This document shows, piece by piece, positions 35,801 to 47,800 of a stretch of 64,000 nucleotides of DNA. The translations under genes were made by a program, and so were the position numbers. Positions within the stretch are counted from its first letter, which is position 1. Every line of letters starts with the position of its first letter. The notes under the pieces are model-generated. The model saw only the letters and a list, made by a program, of their open reading frames with translations. It did not search any database and was not told the DNA's origin. Source of the stretch: Pelecanus crispus (taxonomy: Eukaryota > Chordata > Aves > Pelecaniformes > Pelecanidae); NCBI RefSeq assembly GCF_030463565.1, contig NC_134649.1, positions 31,583,044 to 31,647,043 of the forward strand. Reading direction: 5' to 3'.

Positions 35801-38800
35801 GGTGGTAGCTGCCCATCAATGTGTTTTTTCTAGATAAAAAACCTACAACCACCTTCTTGGCAGCTCTGTCCTGCCTTGCCTCATGAAGCAAACCATGCTA
35901 ACCAATGTATCTTAAAATAAGTACACTTTTAACTGGAAGAGTTGTGAAGCTTGCATCTTCTTGCTCTACTTGTGTGATCCCAGCTTGCCATGTTCCTCTA
36001 CCTCCCTGCTCTTATTCCAAAATCCTGTCCTCCTTTTTTCCTTCAGCCTCGCCTTACCTGTGTGATGAGGATAGTACGTGTTTTTTGCTGCTGAACTGCT
36101 GCTCTCTAATGGGATTGTCCCAGAGGACAGCTTCTGGATGAGCAGCTTGGAGCACACAGCAGATGCTTAAGCAGGACTTCCTTAGTATCTCTGGTTGCTG
36201 CTGGGGGCATATGGCCCAGCTGAGTTATCTCAAGTCTCAAATATTGCTGTATATTGCAGAATTATCTGTTCCTTGTGCTGAAGTTCACTTGGGCTGCTGT
36301 ATAAATAGGTTGTTCCACATAAAGCATCCCTCCCTACCCTTCTCTAAAATGAAACTGCTCTCCCTCTGGCCCCTGGGCATTTCTGTTCTGGTTATGGGTT
36401 TGTTGGGATTTTTTGCTGGTTGACATTAACAGATCTATGTGATGATGTATATCTGAAATATCCATTCTTTCCCTGTAGATCTCAAATGCCTTTTTAATCA
36501 AGTTTGTCTCTGTTGGGGTAGATGTTCTATTTACAATGCCAGGAGCTTGAGCTGGCAAACGTTAAGAAATAATTGTGATTTGCTGAATAACTTGATCCAT
36601 GAGTGATTGCCAAGATAAGTGTCCAGTCCTCTCTGGCTGATTGTATGATGTGATACACCAGTACTTGCAGTGCATCACTCACTCCTGTTGGGTACCGCAT
36701 GCCGCTGTGCAGCATCCAAAGGTGCGTGGGGGTGGATACTCCCTACACTGGTGGCTCAAAGTGAGGAACCACTGTTGGGCAGCTGGACCTTTGGTCATGC
36801 CCAGCATGGCTGCTGTAAAAATGGGGGTACTTGAAAACTTTTGCTTGTGAATGTGAAGTGCAACGTGTACCACAGATAAGTCTGCTCTCTGCCCCTTCCA
36901 TAGGGCTAAAGTTGTATTGTAGAGCACTCACTGGCAGAACAACACCTAAGAAATAGCTTTGTTTCAGTCATTTTCAACATGCGAAGTGTTTTCCTGAGTG
37001 ACATGGCATCTGGCACACTCATGCTTTGAATTTGTTTGTAGGTGAGATTTTGCCTTGAGCTAGAAAGCATTTGAAGTAGTCCTTGGATGCATATGCAGGT
37101 TACAGATGCTACCCTGTCCATGTAGCTATCAGGACCTCTTCTCCTAACTGTTGATGGAACAGTTGTGTGACAATGAGGAAATCTTAGTCACAGACGCTAC
37201 ATATAGGTGCGGTTTCACCTTAAAATGAAGAGCGATGTTTTACTGCTGCCTGCTCTTACTCACAGATTGTATGTTTTTCATTGTGTTCACATTCATGATT
37301 GGTTGATTTTCTATGAAGACCTGTAGAAACTCTAAACATATTCTTGTGTAACCATTTGGAAGGTATTTATCATTGTAGCGTCAAAGTGCTTCAAAAGAGT
37401 ATGGTAAATCAGCTGTAGGACAGATAGTGTGTTGCCAAAATTGATAGATTGTGTACATGGTCAGAAGGTGATTTTGGATCAAGATGTAAAATCCTTTGAT
37501 CAAGCTCCTATATGAAAGTTAGTAGGACTCATGCCACTAATTTGCTTTGATGCTCTTGAAGTCATCCTTTAAGTAAGCTAGTGACTAACAGAACTGCAGA
37601 TGCACTATCAGAAATTCCCTCTGTACTCTTGGTGGTGGATGGTGCCGATGGATATGACTGAAGGAGTCACAGAGGGAAGGGAGGGAAATGTCCGTATGGG
37701 TTCAGTTTACATGAATAAAGGCGTCTTGGTGAGTACACCATAACTTTCATTTCCAGAGCAAGACCATTTTCTGTCATGGTTTTGCCATAATGGTTTGCAA
37801 AAGACCTGTCATCGTGAAAGAGATGGCAGTCCTTCTCAGCCCAATCCCAGCAACGTCGAGGGGAACACCAGATATATTTTATAAGCGTATGAGCCAGATT
37901 ATGGCACTGAGACTCCATCTGGACTGTTTTGATAAGTGGGAGCACGCCAAAATGTTGTTGCAATTTTCACTTGAGTTGTTTTTGTTAGCTTCAGCATCAG
38001 AGCTGTTTGATCATGCTTTTATGCTATCTTGGTGGCGATTGCTATTTCCATTCCTTGGTGCGCTATTGATGTTGGATTGCTGGAACAGGAAGGTAAAAGG
38101 TTGAGTCTATAGGCTGAAGAAAAATGTCAAACTGCACACTCCCTGGAGTTAAGGAAGGCAGAAGCACCGTTTCCTTCTCTTAGAAGAGTGGTGGTCTGCC
38201 TGCTTTTCTGCAGAAACTGTGTATTTTTTTTGCATAACTATGGTTATGACAGTGAGAGAGAGCTGGAATTCCCTTCAGATGTGGATTTTACTCTTGTTTT
38301 CTTCCCAGTTGAGTTTGTGTTGGAGCTTTTCAGCGTAAATCATGGAAGTCTGGCTACCTTGAATTGGGGTACATTCAAAAAGAGTACCTTGAATTTTACA
38401 TTTTTCTGCTCGGGTTATGAGACTCACACAAGCAAAAGATAAAATTCAGATGTTTTAAGTTTGAAGATGCAAGATCAAAGCTATGGCAGTCAGCAACTTC
38501 TATTTGTGAATTTCTGTTTCCATTTGACTGTAACTGGGCTGTTAATGTTCTTGACTAGAAATGAAACATGATTACAGTGGAAAACGGGGGCGGGGGGGTG
38601 CGGGGGGTGGGGTGGCAGGGGGTGGCATGCCTGAGTGGACTATTGCATCATTATCCATCAATCACAGGCAACAAGGAAGCAGGTATTTAACACAGGACAC
38701 ACAGTTATTATCCGCCCCATTCCCCTGCGAGCCACAGGGCACCTTCAAGACTCTTATTAAAGCTTTAATACCCACAGAGATCACAAGAAACACTGTATGC

Positions 38801-41800
38801 TACAGGATCAGAGATCAGGAGCATTGCTGTCATTCTACATCTATGCAGGACAAGAAAACACATTACGTGGAAGAGCACCGAGGGTGCTGGCAGACAACAG
38901 CCCTCTGCACTTCCAAGGAAAGGCACAAACTTCCCCTGATCCTCTCTCATTTCAGAGGGGGAGAATTTTTCCTTGCATCATATCTGGCAACCTGTTTAAC
39001 CCCACATGTGTGAATGGGACAGCAACTGAGAGGTCCTCAGTACCACTGTGTGACCAGCTTACTGAATCTTTGGCTACGATTGCTCCCAAGAGAGGGCACT
39101 GGGGGAAAATCCTGAAGCCATTTTGTACAAGGAGACACAGGAGGGAAGTGGAAAGTTCTTCCTGGCTTCTGCAGCAACAGAAGCTGTACAATGTGCAGTT
39201 GACTTGTTGCAGTGAAGTGTCTGATGTAAAGTAGCATTCTGCCTTATGTTTTTTTTTGCTGTGCTGTTGCACTGTGTGTATGCATTGACAACTATCAGGT
39301 GTTGCGTCCAAGTGTCCTCCTGCACCTCCATCACTTCAGACCACCTATAACTTCAGTTAGTTATATCTTCCACAGGATGAACAAACAGCTTCCAGAAGTA
39401 GATTCCCCAAAGGACAGGTGTCTAAAATCAAGTGCATCATGTAATGAACTACATTTTTAATGAGGGTCAAAGCTATAAAGCTGTAAACATGAGATTTAAG
39501 TATTTAAATCTGTCGTCTTTAGAACAAGAGGATGAAAGTAATTCTCTCCTGTTTTCATAGACAGCAGGGGAAATCTTAGTTTTTGTGATGTACAGTCCAT
39601 GTCTTAGCAGGAAATTAGCAATATTCAGATGGGCTTCATGTACCGGATTTGAGCCAGGATGGCAGTAAAAGCCCAAGCAAACATTTAATGTACTTTTCCA
39701 TCAATGATCTCAGGAGCAGAGTTAACAGAGAAAGTAATTATAGGTCCTCAGAATCCCAAGATGTATTTTCATACACATGAAATCAGGTTAAGAAGTCTCA
39801 TTAAGAAGCTGTCTCGTGGTGCAAAGATATTTTGATCATATTAATGATATGATTTCTAAGGTATTTTACTGTTTATAGTCCTAGGTTTTTGAAAGCCTGA
39901 TTGATTCTCCCCAACTTCTGCTATCACTGGAGAAGAGAGCTCAGGTGGTTTTTGGTTTTTTGGTTTTGTTTTTTTTTCCCCCGACAAGGCATTATTCTGT
40001 GCCTGGTCCATGTGTGATCGGTGTTTGTCCTCTACCACTGCCTGCTTCTCTGCCCATTGCACTAACTTAGCTTGTCTGTTTTTCTTCCTTCTGATGTGTA
40101 CTGGGCCTGTCATTAAATGTAAGAAGTGAATTGCAAAATGTTTACTAGATACCTCCTAGTGACAGGCAGATGACTGATCCATCAGATTCGAAGAGGAGCA
40201 GCTGAAAGCATCACCTCTCTGGTGCTCCACTGGTTGCTGCTCAGAGATGAGCAGCCGCACACAAGGAGCTGCAGGCAGTACCTCTGTGTCTGTCTGCCCT
40301 TGGACTGCACGGGCCAGTCTCTGTACTGAGCCGCGTGTCGCTGCCTGGCTTGATACATCCCCCAGGTACTAGAGTCCCACAGGAGGTTCAAGTAGCAATA
40401 CCTGGGCCACCTGCTACTGTGCTGCTTATCTGACAGTTTGAGGAGATGTCCGTGCATGCTCTTTCCCCTTCCCAATCCCTTAGGAATTAAGGCAAGCTGG
40501 GGCACTTCTGACACAATAGGAAACTGTTCTTTTCCTTCCTTAGTGTCAGGGTTATCGTAGGAACTGCTCTCCTGCACACTCACCTCTCTGGCTAGACTCT
40601 TGAACAGCTAGGGTCAGCTACTGCAGCCTCGGAGCCTGGATATTCACATAGGAGAGTTGCTTCTTCTGCCTCTTGCACCCTGACAAGGCACTAAGCTCCT
40701 TTCTTCAGCAGTTCTGGGAACTGGCCAGGAAGGAGGGACCTGGATGTATCTCTGGATGTTGTGCAGTGCGGTTGCCCGGATGAACCTCTTAAACCTCAGT
40801 GCCCCTGTGAAGGAGGAGCTGTTGGGTCCTCTGGGTGAGCTGTGACATGCACTAGTGTAATGTTGTACCCAAGCCAGGCTGGCAGGAGAAACTCATTTCT
40901 TTCCAAAGGGCTCGGATAGCTCTGTTCTCACTGTGCCAGGTTTCCTGGGCAAATACTGACCAAAAAGGTTAAAGCAGCTGTTTCCCAAACCAATTCCTAA
41001 GAAAAGCTCTCTTAAGAGGCAGCACCTGCTCAGCTGTAGAAATCGGTACAGATGCCAGCCTGACGATGTGCCAGCTGCCTTGTGATTCTGTCCAGGTGTG
41101 ACCATTAAGGATCTAGAAGTAGCTTTTGGACAGGCTACCTCGAGGTCATGGTGATGTGCTGGGAATCATCGTTGAGACGGCACAGGTAAGTGTTGCACTG
41201 CTGATGCATTTCCTCTGGCAGCTGGCTGGGTTGGTTCTTTCTCTTACCCTTTCGGAGTCAGAATCAGGCACCCACTTTTGCCATTAACTGAGAATTTGGG
41301 GATGTTGAGAAATGAAGTCTGCAAGGACAAAACCCTCTTTTCATCCAGAGCTGCTCCCTCTTCCCAGGGTTTTTGGGTCTTTTCCTTGTGGCAAAGAGGC
41401 TGTCCTGCAGGGAGCTTGCCTGCACATTGGCTGCAGAGAAAGTATTGCCAATGAAGGCTCTGAGTGCTTAATCCAGTGGGTATAGAAGTGAGTTTGGAGG
41501 CATGTCTAGGGGAGCCTTTGAACTGCTCTCTTCCCCATTTACAGTTGGCGTGTTCTTAGCGAATGTTTGCTGCTGTGCAGAGCATCCTGCGCTCTGGTCG
41601 CCATGCAGGTCAAGCTGTGTTGGAATTGCTGTGTAATCCCATGGTTACGTGCTTCAGAAAAAGCAATTTACCCCTGTAAGGCAGAGCTTTCCAGCCTGAC
41701 TTTTTCCCAGCACGATTTTGCATTGGGATTGCTCTTTAGTGTTCTGATATTGCGCTTCAAATCTGTGAGTAAGGAGCTGGGCCTTTCCTCATTGTTCTCC

Positions 41801-44800
41801 CAGCTTCCTTATGGCCATTGCTAATTGTAAGGTACCCCTGGGGAAAATGCACAGGAAGGTCCTGGGGTGGATTAGTGCATTGTGCTAACATGCTTAATCT
41901 TTATATTGTTTAACAGCCTTATGGGATGAGATGACCTTTGAGGAAGAAGGTGGTCATAATAACAAAGTATTGAGAAATATGTCCAGGCACTAGAGCAGCA
42001 TTTTGGAGAGGGAAGGGAAATCCCTGTGTTGGGAGCAAAGGGAGTCTTTGAAGCAGCTGTTGTTCAAATACAGTGTCCAGGCAGTAGACTGTGATGAATC
42101 AGAAAAGGAATATAGATGAGGCAGAGCCATGAGGACCCTTCCCGAGAGCCATCTATGAATAATGATACTCGATATGCTAAATATTTAAATACTCATAAGT
42201 TTTGATAGTTTAAGTATACTTTTCAAATAGAGGATTTAACGTGATTCATACTTTTTTGGGCTTGGGAACAAGTGCTTGATATAGAATCATAGAATCATTT
42301 AGGTTGGAAAAGACCTTTAAGATCATTAAGACCAACCATTAAAGAAGGTCATATGCATGACCTTCTTACCTTACCCTGTAATAAGTCCTTAACCATCCAT
42401 GCTTCTCTTTAGCTGTGGTATGGGAGTGTAGCCAGTAACACCAGAGTACAGAACTTGTTCCCCTTCGAGCTGTTATCTCCTGATGTGCCCATACCCTCAC
42501 TGTCTGAATTCTAGAAATCCTCTTCTGACCCCTTTGTGCTGTATAGGAAAGGCTTTCATTTAAAAATATCCACATTTTTCCAGTGACCCTATAATGCTGG
42601 TCTGCAAAAGTGCCCTCTTCAGAGGGGTGAGGGAAGCTGGAGGTTAGAATTAGCTGGACAGGGAGACGTTAGGTCTTTCAGTGGCAGGTAAAAGGTCCAC
42701 TGCACTTCACTGGATCAAAGAAAACTTTTAGATGTGTTGAAATCTCCTTAAAGGGTGAAATGCAGAAGCCATTCATACCACCTACCACCCAAAGCTGGCC
42801 CTACAGTGTCTGAAGTCCTAGGCACATTGTGTGGTTTCTCAAGCTGCAACACATCACTGTTATCCTTTCTGGAGCTGTAATTGGGAGCTTGCCTGTACTG
42901 ACTGTTTTGGTGGTGTTCTCAGAGCAGGACTGAGTGTGCTGACAAGTGAAGCAAATGCTGTGTTTAAAAGATAAGCACTTCGAGAGTCCTAACTTGGAAG
43001 TGAATTGGAGCTCAGAATTCAGGCAATAAAATGTAGAGAGCTGGCATAGTCTGAAACACAATTTCTGTGTATATTTGCAAAAAGGATGTCACTGGGGGGG
43101 AGGTGAGTTGTAGAAAGATACTGGGACTTGCTTAAAAAAGAGTATGGCTTGTATCCAGGGAATTTAGAAATTGTAGGAAGAAAGCTGGAGGTGTCTTAGC
43201 AGGCTAGATTGGGTGTCTGTGGAAATAAGGTACTTAAAGGATGCAGACTGGCACCTTCTGCTCAAGGACAAATGACCTGGATAACCAGGCAGAAAGGGAG
43301 GCCTGAGGAGGGCTGTCTGGGAGCAAGTAGAAATGGAAACTTGTGTGTCACAGTGGATGGTCCCAGTGCAAGTAGGTAATGGGTTTTGTATGAAAGGAGT
43401 TTGAAAAGGAGGCCCTGAAAGCTATCTGGGCTAAAATAATCCTTGTATGGCATCTTACTCTGTTATATTTAGCTACTACATCTTTAGGACTCTCTAAGTT
43501 ATCCTCCTAATGCCTCAGTTCTGTCTTAGTGCCAATTTTGTTTAACATGCCTGTCAGTGATGTGCCTGAAATTATGTTCTGTTAACTAAGAATTGATGAT
43601 GGCATCTTTGGGCGCTCAGTCTCAGGCCTCCTCTGACCTTGAAGACCATGAGCCCTGAGCATGCCATGCTGGTTGGCATCAGATCACTATTGAAATGAAT
43701 GCCCTACTGCTAAATGGTTCAAAGTGATGCCACGTGCTCTTGAGCTCCAGCCATTGCTGATGCTCAGGAGTCAAACATCCTCCTTTCCAGGTGACCACTA
43801 ACACAACTATTGTGCAAGATTCATCTCAGTGTTTGTCTTGATAGAGACCTGTAATAATAATACACAGCAAGGTTGTTTGGATCCACTTGGTGATGTAACC
43901 ATTCCCCTGGGATCCACCACTTGTCAGACCATCCTTTTCCCCTGTATATCTTGAATCTTCTGCCTTGGCTGTCCACTACTCAGCAGCAGAGTGCTGGACA
44001 CTGATAGATCAGCCCATTAAAAAGAAGTCCCTGAGCTGCTAATGGTTAGGGAGCTGGAGAAGGGGGCTGAGAGCCTGGGAGAAAGTCCCACTACACTAGG
44101 AATTTGCTTGTAGTTACTGTTCCTGTAGAAAACGCCAGTTTGCTGCAATACCCTGCAGCAGGCTGGATTGCTCTCATTTCTTCATCTCTCCATGTCACGC
44201 TCCGTTTTCTAAATGTTTAATTACAGATGGATTGTGGTTTGTGGGTTCACAGCTTTTCTCATCTGCTTTTTGTCAAAGGTAAGCAGATGTACTGCCTGTT
44301 GCTGTAGAATTGAGTCCCTTATACAGCAGCTGCCAAGGAGCTTGGAGATAAAAACTTCAGCATATGGAAAAAAAGGGATGAGAAGCCAGTTTCTGTGGCT
44401 GAGATGATCTTGTTTTGAAATATATCCAGCTGGTCTCTTGTCTTCCCAGGTGTCTTGGTGTTGGCCCTCTGCTCTGTCCTGGGAAGCTGCTGCCTCCTGA
44501 ATTCCATGAGCAGCTGGGGATGTGTGGGTTAGAGGGACCTTTGGTGTTTGACCCCGTCTGCCTACTTTATCTGAAGATGAATACCTTAAGGGAGAGAGCC
44601 TTGTGCTCTCCCTGCCAGCTTCCCTCTAGCCTCTGTACAGAGATGAGAACCATGCCAGTGAAGTAGGATGTGATTACATAATTTACATTGTGTTGCGGTT
44701 GGAGTTGTTAAATTTGCATTTATAATCCATACTCAGATAGGAGAAAAACCTGAAAGCAGTCTGATTTGCGGTTGCAATTAGATAACCTGACTTCTGCTGT

Positions 44801-47800
44801 CAGCCGCTTGTCTCCCAGTGCAGTGCCGTCCAGTGCCTTTGGAGGCTAGGACTGGAAGATACTCTGAGGATGATGAGAGTTCGCTGTTCTAGGAAGTGCT
44901 GCTGGGACCGTGGGCTCCCTCTGCATTCCTAGGCTGCCTCCTGGGGTACTATCTGAGGCTCCCCAAAGCAATTAACACTAGTCATTAATAGGTTTAAATA
45001 ATTTTTAAATGATGGATGTATAATGATTTTTGAATAACCACCCTAATTATAGTAAATATGCATAAGAGGGCTGAATTAACATCACGTAAATGAGGTTAAT
45101 TCTGGTATTTTAATGTGACTGCTTTGCTGTGCTGCCCATAAACATTCTTTTGTCGTAATCTTTGTATGCAATTTTATATCTGTTTGCAAATGATATTTTA
45201 ATTTTTAACATGTGGAACCATGTCAGTCTTCTGACTTGGTTATTAGTCAGCAAGAAGGATACCAGAACCTTTCAGTTCATGGCACGGATATTTTCCATTT
45301 AATCAAACTATGAACAATATAAGGAAATAATTAGTTGAAGTGGTGTTTGGTTTTGTGCACAAGCCAGCTGCTGGAGGAGATCTGAATATGGTTCGCTTGT
45401 GGTGCAGGCACCTCCTGTGAGGAGTGTGGGGACAGCACTTCCTGCACGCCCTTGGTTGCTGCTCTGTGGTTGTAGCCAAGGAGAAAACTTTGACTTACTG
45501 ATCCTTGTGGATTTGAGGGCTCCAGAGCTGAGCCTTGATTCTGTTCCAGAAATTATCTGTATCGCTCCAGGCATGTGATCTGTAAAGCTGAGACTGACAA
45601 TTGCTATTCCACTGAGTCAGGTACCCATGGCCTTTCTTGTGACAAGGAATGGTGGCATGTGGTTACCATCCCACTGGAAGAGCCAGAGCACACTTCCTCC
45701 ACAGCAATCCACAGCGGCGCTGGTTGCTACATCCATGTCTCCATGTGGTTTGGCAGCCCTTGTGGTAGCTGCTGAAGCATGACCTGTGGGGTGGAATACT
45801 TGGAGAGCTGTCAGCTCATTGTTAAGAGGCTCCGAAGTGAGATTTTACTGAAGGTTTTAATGTTTGGCCAAATTCAGTTAAAGCAGAAGCCTGGTTTGAT
45901 TTGAGGGAGTGTGCCATGCTCCAAAAGCTCTCCATGTTTCAAATTTTCTAGGTCACTCTTGGATGCTCTAAATTTTTTCAGGGAAACAGCAAAAACTTTG
46001 ACATTGATGATTTGTGTTCTTCCGTCATCTCGGTCTTGGATTGCACAGAGATACTTTTTTGGCAAGTTCTCCCCCTCCTCAACCCCTAGTCATCATCATT
46101 AGGAGGCTGTCAACAAGCATGAGAAATACCAGCATGCCAACTGTAAATGTTAATTGAGGGATAAGTAGCTGAAGTGGGTAACTCGTGCCATGCCTGACCT
46201 GCGGCAGTCTGTCTCCTGGCTCTGTCAGTAGCTGCATTGCTTCCCTAGGAAGCGTGATCAAAGCGATCTGTGCTCACATACCTGTGTTACTCGGTAGCAC
46301 ACATAGCTTCTCCTGCCCGTGTGAGTTAGCTGTGCTCTGTTCGGAGCAGGAGGTGAGTTCTTTCCTTGCTGAAGTAGTACGATTGCAAAGAGGTTAAAAT
46401 AGAGATGAGTTAAAACCAACCTCATGAGCGGGCATTACGTGTGCTAGGAGTGTGGTCTGGTTTTTTTCTTACAGTTAGGGTTACTTTTACTGCTTGGATC
46501 TCAGTGATATTCTTTTAATGCTTCTGGTTTAACTGCCTTTGGTGACAAAGAGCTTGGAAGTTACTCCAGTAAAACCAGAGTTTCATTGCCGAAGCCTTGT
46601 GCCCAGCTGATGCGCAGTCTCCAAAGTGCTTTTGGAAGGATTTCATCACCTGTGGATATCATGGCTAGGGGATTTTCCCTTTTTCTTTCCCTCTTTTAAA
46701 ATAACTTGTGGATTTTGTCCGCACTCAGTGAAGGGCTTCAAGACATTGCTACTTGCTGTGCGTGCTTTCTGCAAACAGGCTTTACGGTTTTGTGGCATCT
46801 CTCTCTAGAACCACCTCATGATGGGATTGCTCAGTTGATCAGCCTACTGACAGTAGCATTTACATACTAGGCCATCGGCTATTATTCCAGATGATGCAGA
46901 TTTTTAGTTGCTTTAGCTGAAATGGCTTGTACTGAATTGTACCACTTAGACTAGAATTCAGTATTGCGTCTCCAACAGACCTCTAAGTGAAAAAACATGT
47001 ATAACTGTGTTTGAAAGATACCGAACAGTAGCATAAAACATTGTTCCCAGCAGTAAAGTCCTGATGCTCTGTTTTGATGAACCTGGCAACTCAGAATAAA
47101 CAGTAGAATCTGCTTGTGCCCTTGGAAATCTAAGTATTTCCGTGGCTGAGAGCTCAGTGTTCTAGTACTGCAGAGCTGTGCTGCCTTTTAAACCCTTCAC
47201 TGGTGAGTCAACTAAGTGTTTACTGCTAGTTTTGAGGGGGAGGTTCCTGACTGGGAGGACCAGAGAGACATTTCTATAGCATACTGATTTAGAAAGAAAA
47301 GGCCAAGCTGCTCAAAAGTACAGGATATTGAAAATCCACAGAGAGAATTAACGGGCATAGTGCAGGTGAGTTGGTCAGAGAGGTCCAGGATGAAATGCAT
47401 GGATATGGAAGAGATTGTTACAGTCTGGGTACCAAACAGTATACGTGGCATACCTTGGACTTACTTTTTTTTTTTTTTTCCCCCCAGCACTGTTCCCTGA
47501 AATTCTCAGAAAATCTTTGTGATTTCACAAAGATCTGCTCTATCGAAAGTGGTGAACTGAAAATTGGAGTATTATCCAAAACATTTTGCAGAGAGAAGGA
47601 AGAAGATATAGATGAAAAAGAATAAGCAGTGACAGGGACTAGAAGAAATAAAGGTTCTGAACATATTTGGGATGGAATCTAGTAACAAAATGGGGGAATG
47701 AGGAATTTAAAGTCAGTGAATCCTGACAATGTGTGTCCTAAATGAAGGACTCATTTTGGTGTGTTAAATGGTGATTGCAACCTTGAAAATTACTTTATCA

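Noticed and set aside
35676-35891. 71-codon charged minus-strand frame, suspected as CR1 or other retroelement coding remnant
   Set aside because: It contains no reverse transcriptase or endonuclease motif that I can identify, so I do not call a mobile element.
38561-39234. Overlapping 150- and 145-codon frames in intron 6, considered as a retroviral or pseudogene remnant
   Set aside because: No retroviral, transposase or host protein motif recognised, no long terminal repeats, and two overlapping frames of similar length argue for chance.
40182-40583. 133-codon minus-strand frame in intron 6
   Set aside because: No family recognised and no promoter or splice context; likely chance.
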